From positions 1 to 21,685 of IMG/VR virus record IMGVR_UViG_3300049489_000876: a stretch of DNA of 21,685 nt; one strand, given 5' to 3'. The notes below the pieces were generated by a model. The model did not search any database, was not told the origin of the DNA, and saw only the letters and a list, made by a program, of their open reading frames with translations. Position numbers and translations under genes: made by a program. Source of the stretch: a virus. Below are positions 8,406-14,454 of the stretch, piece after piece (the stretch's first letter is position 1; the number at the start of each line of letters is the position of its first letter).

Positions 8406-8863
8406 TGGCAATAACAAAAGTATCATCTACACAAAGCAAAAATGACGGGCCAATCAAAATATTGTATTTGCGTGTTAATAACGGCACTGGGACTCGCTCC
8501 ACTACAAGTAGCACTACGCCAGCTGCTCTAGCCTGCACTGGGGACACATCATATACGGCCCCATCTGATACTAACGTAGACATATTATTCACTATGGTGC
8601 AAATGTCTATGAATACAGCGGGCGTAACTAGGTGGCACTTGACTATAAATGGTGTGTTGCAGCAACCAGGGACGTATCACCACGGTACAAACTGGCTGGT
8701 GCAGACTATAACTTATAAAGTCTCAGTTAATGCTGGCCAAACAATAACCATAGGCTGTTCTTGGCTGCAAGAGGGTGGTGGTACTGGTACTGCTACAAAC
8801 GATAGCGATGACCAAACGTACCCCAACGACATAACTGGACTTGTAATACCACGCCCATCGTGA
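8405..8863 (+). CDS. Second small jelly-roll-like virion protein
   Basis: A 152-residue, Thr/Ser/Asn-rich beta protein. Strands such as 'VDILFTMVQMSM', 'WHLTINGVLQQPG' and 'QTITYKVSVNAGQTITIGC' match the layout of a jelly-roll head with the usual 'VNAGQTITIG' turn. It is coupled to the previous gene by an ATG overlapping its stop. An acidic, Gly/Thr-rich loop follows near residues 125-140. Together with its neighbour it gives two different heads side by side, suggesting alternative or heteromeric tips. No enzymatic motif is seen. Confidence 0.6.
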   Translation: MAITKVSSTQSKNDGPIKILYLRVNNGTGTRSTTSSTTPAALACTGDTSYTAPSDTNVDILFTMVQMSMNTAGVTRWHLTINGVLQQPGTYHHGTNWLVQTITYKVSVNAGQTITIGCSWLQEGGGTGTATNDSDDQTYPNDITGLVIPRPS

Positions 8864-8866
8864 TTA

Positions 8867-8875
8867 TGGTAAGAT
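8867..8875 (+). promoter_or_regulatory. Extended -10 promoter of the lysis cassette
   Basis: TGGTAAGAT follows the upstream stop by 3 nt. It is an extended -10 with hexamer TAAGAT at 8870-8875. The surrounding ATTATGGTAA is repeated upstream of the gene at 12110. The ATG at 8882 is 6 nt downstream, so the transcript should be leaderless. Confidence 0.6.
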
Positions 8876-8881
8876 ATGACT

Positions 8882-9205
8882 ATGCCGAATAATAAAAATG
8901 ACCTCAATGAATTGTACAGAATCCTTGGTAATTTAGAGGGTGGCCAGCAGGCCATTCTTGAACGTCTAGAATCTCAAGATGCGAAGTTAAGCAGCATCGA
9001 AACCCAGACTAAAAAGACCAATGGTAGAGTTAACAAATTGTGGGCTAGAGTGTTTGAAATAAACCCCCAGCCAGAGAACAAGGACTTCGAGCAAGCCTTT
9101 TCTAAAAATCTTTCTAGAGTTGCTTTGATAATGGCAGCGATAACAGCTGGTATAGTAAGTATAGGCAACGTAGTAGTGAATATACTTAAGGAATTAGGTA
9201 AATAG
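8882..9205 (+). CDS. XhlA-like membrane-anchored coiled-coil protein (lysis)
   Basis: A 107-residue protein with a coiled-coil N-terminal half (heptad Leu/Ile around residues 8-45) and one hydrophobic segment near 80-101 ('VALIMAAITAGIVSIGNVVV'), ending in a short basic tail. This is the layout of XhlA/haemolysin-type accessory lysis proteins, which work with holin and endolysin at the membrane. The start at 8882 is preferred to the ATG at 8876, which abuts the -10 element. It heads a run of three membrane or lysis genes. A signalling or exclusion role is the alternative. Confidence 0.66.
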   Translation: MPNNKNDLNELYRILGNLEGGQQAILERLESQDAKLSSIETQTKKTNGRVNKLWARVFEINPQPENKDFEQAFSKNLSRVALIMAAITAGIVSIGNVVVNILKELGK

Positions 9206-9207
9206 CG

Positions 9208-9453
9208 ATGGTTGACCTCATATTAATACTTCTCCGTATATGGCTATATATTATGATAGTTTATATATCTATACGTCATTATAACGCCCACTCGGTGTTA
9301 GTCGATATACGGCCACTAGTACTTTGGGGTCTCGCAGGTTTTTTAATCACTATTGCATTTATGGTTCAGGCAACGTGGCTCATAACACTTTCGGGTGCGA
9401 TGATGGACATTGCTCTGGCTTGGTTCATTTTGTCAATTAAAATAAGGAAATAA
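9208..9453 (+). CDS. Small multi-spanning membrane protein (candidate holin/antiholin)
   Basis: An 81-residue protein with three hydrophobic helices (about residues 3-21, 36-54 and 56-76) joined by short loops and ending in a basic tail (SIKIRK). It starts 2 nt after the previous stop. It lies between the XhlA-like gene and the endolysin, where holins or pinholins normally sit. Because a second holin-like gene follows the endolysin, this one could be a co-holin or antiholin, or a membrane protein of another use. No family motif was recognised. Confidence 0.62.
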   Translation: MVDLILILLRIWLYIMIVYISIRHYNAHSVLVDIRPLVLWGLAGFLITIAFMVQATWLITLSGAMMDIALAWFILSIKIRK

Positions 9454-9456
9454 GCT

Positions 9457-10455
9457 ATGGCAGACAATAGTTACGCAGTAGAAGTTAGACGAGCAAGCAA
9501 GGCAGGATATTTCACCCCAGCTGAAGCACGAAATTATTATGGTAAGTATGACCGTAGTGGTGTCACATATCACTGGTGGAACTCTCCTGACCGCATAGGT
9601 GGGGACGCAGCAGCCCACGACAGTATAGTGAACTACCTCAACGGACGCGCGGCAATCGGACAAGCCCCGACTGTTAACTACGTCATTAGCGAGCCTAAAC
9701 TAACATTATGTATAGACCCAGAGAACGTAGCTTGGACCTCTAGTGCTGGCAACCCAACCACAATCGGTGTTGAAGGGACTCCTCATTTTACTGATGCGTA
9801 TTACAGAAAACTTGGCTGGTTCCACGACCAGATGGAGCAACGCTTTGGTCGCACTCTGGCCATATTCGTTCACTTTGACTGGCAACCAGGCACCGCTTGT
9901 TCACCTCTAGTTAAGAGCCGTATCCGCCAAGAAGCTGACAAGTGGAAAGCTGAGCGCAATATACCAGCCCCTACCCCTGTACCAACTCCACCAAAGCCAA
10001 CTACCACTCTGCAAATCTCTGACATACAGAACAAAAAAGTTCGCCTTATTCGCGAAACAAAACTATGGGACTTGGGCTTTACAAGCTGGGCTACTGCTAA
10101 GGCAGTTAAGGTCTTACCAGCTGGCACTATCATAGAAGTGTCTGCTCTTGCTAAGCACCCACTTGGTGGCAACTACTATCTGAGCGAGTATTCATACTCT
10201 AGGGGCGTGGGTAATGGCATAAACATAGTAGACTGTGAAGATTATGTAGACCCAGTTGCCCCACCGAAGGACACATCTGTTGTCCAACCACCACCAACTG
10301 CCCCAACCGTACCAGCGCCTATCATCACACCAACACCTACACCTGTACCAGTACCTATAGACGAAGAAACTGTTGGCTTATTGAAAAGCATAATCGCTAA
10401 ACTTGGTGATATAATAAAATCAATAACAGACTTTTTAACAAAGAGAGGAAAATAG
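9457..10455 (+). CDS. Endolysin: N-acetylmuramoyl-L-alanine amidase with C-terminal wall-binding region
   Basis: A 332-residue lysin that cuts the amide bond between muramic acid and the stem peptide. Residues ~1-165 are a PGRP/Amidase_2 fold. Zinc ligands are probably His39 (YHWWN), His139 (FVHFDW) and Cys148 (GTACSP), with the supporting IGVEG around Glu106. Pro-rich linkers flank residues ~185-255, an SH3-like wall-binding candidate with an 'ALAKHPLGGNYYLSEYSYS' core. A second Pro/Thr linker follows, then a ~30-residue amphipathic helix ending in Lys-Arg-Gly-Lys. That last helix is unusual for an endolysin. No signal peptide is seen, so release should depend on the holin. AAGGAA precedes the ATG. 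Confidence 0.9.
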   Translation: MADNSYAVEVRRASKAGYFTPAEARNYYGKYDRSGVTYHWWNSPDRIGGDAAAHDSIVNYLNGRAAIGQAPTVNYVISEPKLTLCIDPENVAWTSSAGNPTTIGVEGTPHFTDAYYRKLGWFHDQMEQRFGRTLAIFVHFDWQPGTACSPLVKSRIRQEADKWKAERNIPAPTPVPTPPKPTTTLQISDIQNKKVRLIRETKLWDLGFTSWATAKAVKVLPAGTIIEVSALAKHPLGGNYYLSEYSYSRGVGNGINIVDCEDYVDPVAPPKDTSVVQPPPTAPTVPAPIITPTPTPVPVPIDEETVGLLKSIIAKLGDIIKSITDFLTKRGK

Positions 10456-10457
10456 CC

Positions 10458-10667
10458 GTGTTACCATCAAAAGATTCAGCAACTTGGCGAGCAATTATAA
10501 CCTCGCTACAAGCCTTTGTTGGCTTCCTATTAGCTTTAGTAGCCTTACCAGAAGTTATGGAATTGGTGAACCAATACTACCCAGAACTCGTACCCGTAGT
10601 GGTAGCTGGTGCTGGTATTGCTAGCTTTGTATTAAACTTCTTCCGTAAAGACGTAAAGAACTGGTAG
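10458..10667 (+). CDS. Holin (two transmembrane helices)
   Basis: A 69-residue protein with a short charged N-terminus, one hydrophobic helix at ~14-33, a loop ('ELVNQYYPELVP'), a second helix at ~46-62 and a basic tail (FFRKDVKNW). It forms or triggers the membrane lesion that lets the amidase reach the wall. GTG is the start, preceded by GAGAGGAAA and 2 nt after the endolysin stop. It follows the lysin rather than preceding it, an order found in some Gram-positive phages. Size and topology fit class II holins. Confidence 0.75.
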   Translation: MLPSKDSATWRAIITSLQAFVGFLLALVALPEVMELVNQYYPELVPVVVAGAGIASFVLNFFRKDVKNW

Positions 10668-10671
10668 TGCT

Positions 10672-11022
10672 ATGGGAAAGTTTACAGTAGACCGAGGCAC
10701 AACATTCACCATAGACATCGTATATAAGAAAAACGGTGTCGCAGCATCATTAACTGGTGCTACTATTCGCTTTACTGTGAAATCTTCTGAATTTGACACA
10801 AGTGCAGACGATTCAACAGCTTTAGTACTCAAAAACGTAACTTCGCACTCTGACCCAGAGAATGGCATATCGCTGATAACACTAGACCCAGTAGACACTG
10901 CCACTATCACTCCTGGTAAATACCGCTACGACATCAAAGTCGCAGAGGCTGGTGGAGCTGTATACAAAATAGACGAAGGCGTTTTGAAGATAGACGGTAG
11001 CCCCACTAACAGGTTGTCATAA
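10672..11022 (+). CDS. Ig-like/BppU-N-like virion protein
   Basis: A 116-residue all-beta protein. It opens with '[19 protein letters not shown]', then 'TIRFTVKSS', a '[25 protein letters not shown]' strand run and a 'VLKIDG' end. This is the layout of small phage Ig-like domains that sit at the base of fibre genes, for example the N-terminal domain of BppU-type baseplate proteins. No Shine-Dalgarno precedes the ATG, which is 4 nt past the holin stop. Its stop TAA overlaps the ATG of the collagen-like gene, so it may be the partner that attaches that fibre. Confidence 0.6.
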   Translation: MGKFTVDRGTTFTIDIVYKKNGVAASLTGATIRFTVKSSEFDTSADDSTALVLKNVTSHSDPENGISLITLDPVDTATITPGKYRYDIKVAEAGGAVYKIDEGVLKIDGSPTNRLS

Positions 11023-12077
11023 TGGCCAGTGACGTAACAATCACCTCCAACATTGTTGATGGGGCGGTGGTTAACACGTCTGTTGTTAGTAAGTCTGGCG
11101 TGCCATCTAATGTTTCTAGTGGCAACAATCTACAGGCATCTGTTAATACACAAACTACAGACCCCAAAGGGGTCACTAACACTGGTGCTCGTGGTCCAAT
11201 AGGCCCGCAAGGTCCTAAAGGCGATACTGGCTCAACTGGCCCCATAGGCCCTCAAGGCCCAACTGGTGCTATGGGACCTACTGGCCCCGAAGGACCAACT
11301 GGTCCACAGGGCGAGCAAGGACCTCAAGGTGACCCAGGCCCCACGGGTCCACAAGGCCCTCAAGGCATACAAGGTCCGACAGGCCTAACTGGCCCAGAGG
11401 GGCCTACTGGTCCCGCAGGTGCAGACAGTACCGTGCCAGGCCCACAAGGTCCGCAGGGACCTACTGGTCCCGCAGGTCCGCAAGGTCCCGCTGGGGCTGA
11501 TTCAACAGTACCTGGTCCACAAGGACCTACTGGTTTAACTGGAGCCACTGGTCCTAAGGGCGATAAAGGTGACAAAGGCGACACTGGAGCCACGGGTGCG
11601 ACAGGTGCTACTGGTGCGACTGGCCCAGCTGGAACTACTGGTGCGACTGGACCTCAAGGCCCTACTGGCAACACTGGCCCACAAGGGCCGATAGGACTTA
11701 CTGGCCCCGCTGGCCCTACGGGGGCGACAGGTCCTGCTGGTCCAAAAGGGGACGATGGCGATACTGGTCCTGCTGGAGCTACTGGGCCACAAGGGCCACA
11801 GGGTATTCAAGGACCACCAGGTGCAGACGGGGGTGACCCGTCTTTTGAGAGTGTCTCAAAAAACCTTAAGGCGTGGGACGCTACCTTTGGCTACACAGGG
11901 GACAAACTAACCACTATTACTTACGTAAGTGGAGCTGAAGAGATAGTCAAAACTTTTAACTACACAGGAGAAAAGTTAACATCGCTGGTACTTAGTGGCG
12001 ACACGCCTGGGGGGATAGAATTAACAAAGACATTGAACTACACTGGAGATGCCCTAACATCAGTGGGCTATTCATAA
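11022..12077 (+). CDS. Collagen-like phage fibre protein
   Basis: A 351-residue protein. Residues 1-54 form a beta-prone anchor. Residues ~55-272 are Gly-X-Y triplets, mostly GP(T/Q/A), about 70 in all, predicting a rigid trimeric rod some tens of nanometres long. The rod is broken twice by the same insertion after GAD (STVP, then GPQGP), about 25 residues apart. The C-terminal 79 residues contain three tandem (T)F.YTG(D/E).LT units, a likely trimerising beta cap. Codons of the two interruptions differ at silent sites, so the peptide sequence appears to be conserved. Translation starts at an ATG overlapping the upstream stop. Confidence 0.92.
   Translation: MASDVTITSNIVDGAVVNTSVVSKSGVPSNVSSGNNLQASVNTQTTDPKGVTNTGARGPIGPQGPKGDTGSTGPIGPQGPTGAMGPTGPEGPTGPQGEQGPQGDPGPTGPQGPQGIQGPTGLTGPEGPTGPAGADSTVPGPQGPQGPTGPAGPQGPAGADSTVPGPQGPTGLTGATGPKGDKGDKGDTGATGATGATGATGPAGTTGATGPQGPTGNTGPQGPIGLTGPAGPTGATGPAGPKGDDGDTGPAGATGPQGPQGIQGPPGADGGDPSFESVSKNLKAWDATFGYTGDKLTTITYVSGAEEIVKTFNYTGEKLTSLVLSGDTPGGIELTKTLNYTGDALTSVGYS
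11184..11837 (+). repeat. Gly-X-Y collagen-like repeat tract
   Basis: A 9-bp-period repeat (GGN-CCN-NNN dominated) of about 218 codons inside the collagen-like gene. Copies are diverged at third positions. The tract also forces long spurious reading frames on the opposite strand. Confidence 0.9.
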
Positions 12078-12083
12078 GAATTA

Positions 12084-12092
12084 TGGTAATAT
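12084..12092 (+). promoter_or_regulatory. Extended -10 promoter before the gene at 12110
   Basis: TGGTAATAT (hexamer TAATAT at 12087-12092) lies just past the collagen-gene stop, in the context ATTATGGTAA also found at 8863-8872. No clear -35. Unlike the leaderless cases, AAGGAG (12099-12104) and a normal spacing precede the ATG at 12110. Confidence 0.5.
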
Positions 12093-12109
12093 TTAATTAA
12101 GGAGAAGCT

Positions 12110-12541
12110 ATGGCGAAGTCAAACGCAACAAGAAATGATTTAGTAAAATTTTACGCTCACGGCACGGCTATGCCAGCCTATGGCTCAACGTGGTATGCAC
12201 ACTTACACACCGCAGACCCAGGTTTGGTAGGCACATCAGCCACCAACGAGGCAACCTACACTGGCTATGCAGAAGTACCTGTCAGTCGAGATTCAGCTGG
12301 CTGGACTATTTGTGACCCAGATGGTACACCTAACGCAAATGGTACTGCATTTAAAAACACCGCAGAAATCACGTGGCCAGAGTGTACTGGAGTGTCTGAT
12401 GACGAAATCCAAACTCATCTGTCTATCTGTAACGCTGCGGGACAAATAGTCTACAAAACAGCTCTAACAGCATCTATTAGAGTAAATAACCAAGATACGC
12501 CACGCGCCCCAGCTGGTACAGTTATCTTTAAGGAGGGTTAA
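12110..12541 (+). CDS. Phage structural protein of the 'LHTADPG' type
   Basis: A 143-residue beta-rich protein containing 'WYAHLHTADPG', then 'TNEATYTGYAEVPVSRD..GW' and 'NTAEITWPECTG'. This signature recurs in small virion proteins encoded beside fibre or head genes in many phages (a Gp80-like family). Its exact role is not settled; it is usually annotated as a tail or fibre-associated protein. AAGGAG precedes the ATG and an extended -10 lies just upstream. It begins a last run of small virion genes that ends at 13929. Confidence 0.68.
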   Translation: MAKSNATRNDLVKFYAHGTAMPAYGSTWYAHLHTADPGLVGTSATNEATYTGYAEVPVSRDSAGWTICDPDGTPNANGTAFKNTAEITWPECTGVSDDEIQTHLSICNAAGQIVYKTALTASIRVNNQDTPRAPAGTVIFKEG

Positions 12542-12543
12542 TC

Positions 12544-13170
12544 GTGGGTAACAGAACATTTACACAGATTCCACCAGACAGCACAGGCGATATGCTCGCT
12601 ATGCGTACCCGCAAAAAGGGCGGTAACGATGTCCTTGAGCAGTCTGTCTATCTAGGCGAAGAAGAAACTTATTCTGCTGTCGCTGACGCAGTAGCTTTTG
12701 CTGCCAACAAGCATCACATTACTATTCATAACGCCACAGGTTCAGGCGTAACAGTTCGTGTACATAAACTTTTGCCAATTAACTTATCTATCGCAGCCGT
12801 TACAGGTGTAGGCGTAAGGATTGAAGTCCGTAGAACTGGTGGTACGCCATCTGCTGGTACAACTATCACCCCAGAAAAGTTTGATACTTCTAACGCTAAC
12901 TTGCCTGCTGGTGTGACAGTGCGTACAAACGCCACAGTTACAGATGGTACACTGCTCTTCCCGTTTGCCCTAAACAATGACGAAATACCACTAACTGGTC
13001 TACAGGGCAACAACCAGATTCGCAACATTTTCTACGATGATATAAAAACTCAACCGTTTGTGCTTCGCGAAAACGAAGGCTTAACCGTTAAGCAGCCAAC
13101 ATCTACAACCGTTGGTTCGTTTGCGTGGCTATTAGTATTCTCAGTAGAAGCAACCTCAACGGACGTATAA
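12544..13170 (+). CDS. Beta-rich virion protein, unknown role
   Basis: A 208-residue protein rich in Thr, Val and Asn. Alternating strands ('HHITIHNATGSGVTVRVHKLLP', 'GVGVRIEVRRTGGTP') suggest a beta sandwich; no catalytic motif or membrane segment is visible. GTG is the start, preceded by the strong AAGGAGGG and 2 nt after the previous stop. Its place between two small virion genes suggests a minor structural or decoration protein. I do not recognise the family. Confidence 0.6.
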   Translation: MGNRTFTQIPPDSTGDMLAMRTRKKGGNDVLEQSVYLGEEETYSAVADAVAFAANKHHITIHNATGSGVTVRVHKLLPINLSIAAVTGVGVRIEVRRTGGTPSAGTTITPEKFDTSNANLPAGVTVRTNATVTDGTLLFPFALNNDEIPLTGLQGNNQIRNIFYDDIKTQPFVLRENEGLTVKQPTSTTVGSFAWLLVFSVEATSTDV

Positions 13171-13174
13171 CGTT

Positions 13175-13561
13175 ATGCCATTAGCAGTACTCTATGGACA
13201 CATCTATAAGGGTAAGGCTACTTTAGCAGCTGTTGACCAAGTCGCAGTGGAAGAAGTGGCCTCTCTTAAGAAGTGGCAAAGATTAGGTGCTGTTGACCAA
13301 GTGGTTGTTACAGACCAAGCCAGAATAACAAGAATGATTGGTGAAGGTGCCATAGACCAGATAGTGGTACTAGACCAAGCGTCACTAAAGCAACTCGCAA
13401 AAGTTCAAGCAGTAGATAGTATCGGTGCAAGCCCATCTGAATATGACATTGCCCAAGCAACTTGGTTAATGCTATTCGCTTATGTAAATTACCCTGGCAC
13501 TATGGCCGAACTAGTTGGTAAAATAAAAAATGAAACAGGGTTAATCCCAGGGGCTCTTTAG
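13175..13561 (+). CDS. Repeat-bearing small virion protein
   Basis: A 128-residue protein. AVDQ/AIDQ/AVDS recurs at residues 19, 39, 59 and 79, giving exact 20-residue spacing. Each unit reads roughly A(V/I)DQ(V/I).V..(Q/V)A.(L/I). The C-terminal ~45 residues begin 'YDIAQATWLMLF', resembling the 'DIA.AVW' segment of phage fibre and baseplate proteins, and end in a helix. No Shine-Dalgarno precedes the ATG, 4 nt after the upstream stop. The repeats could build a short beta-helical or trimeric stalk. The function is unknown. Confidence 0.62.
   Translation: MPLAVLYGHIYKGKATLAAVDQVAVEEVASLKKWQRLGAVDQVVVTDQARITRMIGEGAIDQIVVLDQASLKQLAKVQAVDSIGASPSEYDIAQATWLMLFAYVNYPGTMAELVGKIKNETGLIPGAL
13226..13425 (+). 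repeat. Tandem 60-bp coding repeats (about 3.2 copies)
   Basis: GCTGTTGACCAA-like units recur every 60 bp, encoding AVDQ at residues 19, 39, 59 and 79 of the gene at 13175. Copies are diverged but keep exact spacing without insertions. Confidence 0.75.
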
Positions 13562-13929
13562 TGGAGCGCCCGCAATGGCACCACATAATTCACTATCGCA
13601 AGTTACACGAAGCAACACCAGTCCACAAGATATTCAGGTATAAACAAATGGGTCTGGTCGCTTTGATGGGTGCAGACCCTCATCGTGAATTACACTCTAA
13701 TACTCCAGGTGTGCCACCGCTAGACATATTTGCGCAACAACGAGTTGCCAGTATATATAAACCCACAACAGATGTGCTTCTAAATATGGAGCTATATATG
13801 CGGGCAATAGAGCAGGCTATGGCCTCTCCTAAGTCGCATAGTATAGAGCGACAGGTAGCTAGCCTCGCTATACACGCAGTGGACCTGCAACGGCCATTTG
13901 TGCGTGAAGGTTTAATACTGCCAGAATAA
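13561..13929 (+). CDS. Unknown protein, last plus-strand gene
   Basis: A 122-residue, His/Arg-rich, probably helical protein with no membrane segment and no domain I recognise. GTG is the start, overlapping the upstream TAG by one base, so it is probably translated by re-initiation. Its stop is immediately followed by the bidirectional terminator. His residues cluster near the N-terminus (WHHIIHY) but no metal-binding spacing is clear. It may be a fibre chaperone or minor virion protein from position only. Confidence 0.55.
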   Translation: MERPQWHHIIHYRKLHEATPVHKIFRYKQMGLVALMGADPHRELHSNTPGVPPLDIFAQQRVASIYKPTTDVLLNMELYMRAIEQAMASPKSHSIERQVASLAIHAVDLQRPFVREGLILPE

Positions 13930-13930
13930 C

Positions 13931-13961
13931 AAAAACCCCCGTTATGCACGGGGGCGTTTTA
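13931..13961. terminator. Bidirectional intrinsic terminator between convergent units
   Basis: CCCCCGT (13936-13942) pairs with ACGGGGG (13948-13954) around a 5-nt loop. The minus-strand read ends in five T's (13935-13931). The plus-strand read ends in a weaker CGTTTTATTTT. It stops the virion operon from the left and the minus-strand RNA from the right. Confidence 0.88.
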
Positions 13962-14076
13962 TTTTGCGAAACTTTTTAGCTGATTCAAGCTCTTCGTAAT
14001 AAAGAGGGAATTCAGCTAGGTTGCTATTACTCAAAGTCTAGGGGCGAACCCCCTGTGTGCCTCGTTTAACTGCACC
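13931..14076 (-). ncRNA. Candidate pseudoknotted small RNA (~145 nt), class unknown
   Basis: A minus-strand stretch between an extended -10 (TATAAT at 14086-14081) and the terminator. Visible pairings are: AGGGG/CCCCT hairpin (14054-14040, loop GUUCG); ACUUU (14037-14033) with AAAGU (13975-13971) as a closing stem; UAGCUGA (14018-14012) with UCAGCUA (13983-13977), extended by UUC/GAA across a bulged A; and apical CUCUU (14006-14002) with AAGAG (13994-13990). The 7-nt apical loop contains UAUUAC (14001-13996), an exact complement of GUAAUA (14030-14025) just 5' of the long hairpin, giving a 6-bp pseudoknot. There is no plausible reading frame. I cannot match it to a known riboswitch, ribozyme or small-RNA family. 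Confidence 0.6.
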
Positions 14077-14080
14077 TATT

Positions 14081-14089
14081 ATTATAACA
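14081..14089 (-). promoter_or_regulatory. Extended -10 promoter of the candidate small RNA
   Basis: On the minus strand TGTTATAAT is a perfect TGn-extended -10 (TATAAT at 14086-14081). No clear -35 is present. Transcription should begin near 14074-14075. The element overlaps the 3' end of the upstream tRNA-like structure. Confidence 0.6.
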
Positions 14090-14164
14090 GGTTTGGGGGA
14101 GTTGCACCCCCATCTTCTGGTCTCAGGCCATTTAACCAGTGCTCTACTATTAAGCTATCACCTG
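14087..14164 (-). ncRNA. tRNA-like cloverleaf with 13-nt anticodon loop
   Basis: All tRNA spacings are met except at the anticodon. The acceptor CAGGTGA/AAACCTG has five of seven pairs, then TA at positions 8-9. The D stem is GCTT/GAGC with the 7-nt loop AATAGTA, and A follows at position 26. The anticodon stem is CTGGT/ACCAG, the variable loop AAGAT, and the T stem GGGGG/CCCCC around TGCAACT (C56 and A58 kept). The anticodon loop is 13 nt (14134-14122) instead of 7, so no amino-acid identity can be assigned. CCA is not encoded. It may be a decayed tRNA, a tRNA with a tiny insertion, or a structural tRNA mimic. Confidence 0.55.
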
Positions 14165-14197
14165 ATGCGGTCAGGGGCCCTCGCATAGCCCCCGACC
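14165..14197 (-). ncRNA. GC-rich hairpin with possible H-type pseudoknot
   Basis: On the minus strand GGTCGGGGGC (14197-14188) pairs with GCCCCTGACC (14178-14169), ten pairs including one G-U, around a 9-nt loop. Loop ATGC (14186-14183) can pair with GCAT (14168-14165) directly after the stem, a classic H-type arrangement. It sits immediately 5' of the tRNA-like element and 20 nt after a stop codon. There is no U run, so it is not an ordinary terminator. Confidence 0.5.
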
Positions 14198-14216
14198 AAC
14201 ACCTACCTAACAGACC

Positions 14217-14369
14217 TCACTCTGTTAAGCCAGCCTCTACCGCCAGCATACCTAGCATACGCTTAGCAACTTCTACGGCTCGCTCAGCATCTTCTAGACG
14301 CTGTAGCCAGTGTTCACGTTGCTCAGGCGTTAGCTCCTTAGGAGCTGGAAGGTAGACTAACTCGCCCAC
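14217..14369 (-). CDS. 50-residue helical protein, unknown
   Basis: A short gene starting with GTG at 14369, with GAGG 8-11 nt upstream, and ending with TGA. The product is a charged amphipathic helix: 'LTPEQREHWLQRLEDAERAV', then 'AKRMLGMLAVEAG'. The LTPEQ opening and heptad Leu/Val/Ala suggest a small helical-bundle or coiled-coil protein. It overlaps the preceding mini-gene by 32 nt in another frame. Clean coding periodicity, a ribosome binding site and tight packing support it. The function is unknown. Confidence 0.62.
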   Translation of the reverse strand: MGELVYLPAPKELTPEQREHWLQRLEDAERAVEVAKRMLGMLAVEAGLTE

Positions 14370-14454
14370 GAGTTTTCCTCATTCGGTGGGCTCGCAGACG
14401 TTGCCTATAGCCCATAACTATTTTTTGGTTTGGAGTACCTGTTTTCTTACTCAC
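14338..14454 (-). CDS. 38-residue basic protein, unknown
   Basis: GTG at 14454 overlaps the upstream TGA in a GTGA arrangement and is preceded by AAGGAG, so it is probably translated. The product is strongly basic (many Arg, Lys and His; 'RQRLRAHRMRKTRGR') and could bind nucleic acid. It ends inside the next gene, giving a 32-nt out-of-frame overlap. The extended -10 at 14508-14500 lies just upstream. It is too short to assign. Confidence 0.5.
   Translation of the reverse strand: MSKKTGTPNQKIVMGYRQRLRAHRMRKTRGRVSLPSSS

Noticed and set aside
8876-8881. ATG at 8876 as start of the XhlA-like gene
   Set aside because: It abuts the -10 hexamer, so it would not be on the transcript.
11360-11810. 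Minus-strand open frames across the collagen tract
   Set aside because: They are produced by the GGN-CCN repeat on the other strand and have no ribosome binding sites.
13931-14076. Packaging RNA like that of phi29
   Set aside because: The window encodes a canonical terminase large subunit, which does not need a packaging RNA, and the fold does not follow the phi29 pattern.
14087-14164. Calling this a functional tRNA
   Set aside because: The 13-nt anticodon loop, two acceptor mismatches and missing CCA give no assignable anticodon. It is listed as tRNA-like only.
13931-14216. tmRNA
   Set aside because: The tRNA-like part is not split around a tag frame, and no resume codon with a stop-ended peptide is visible.
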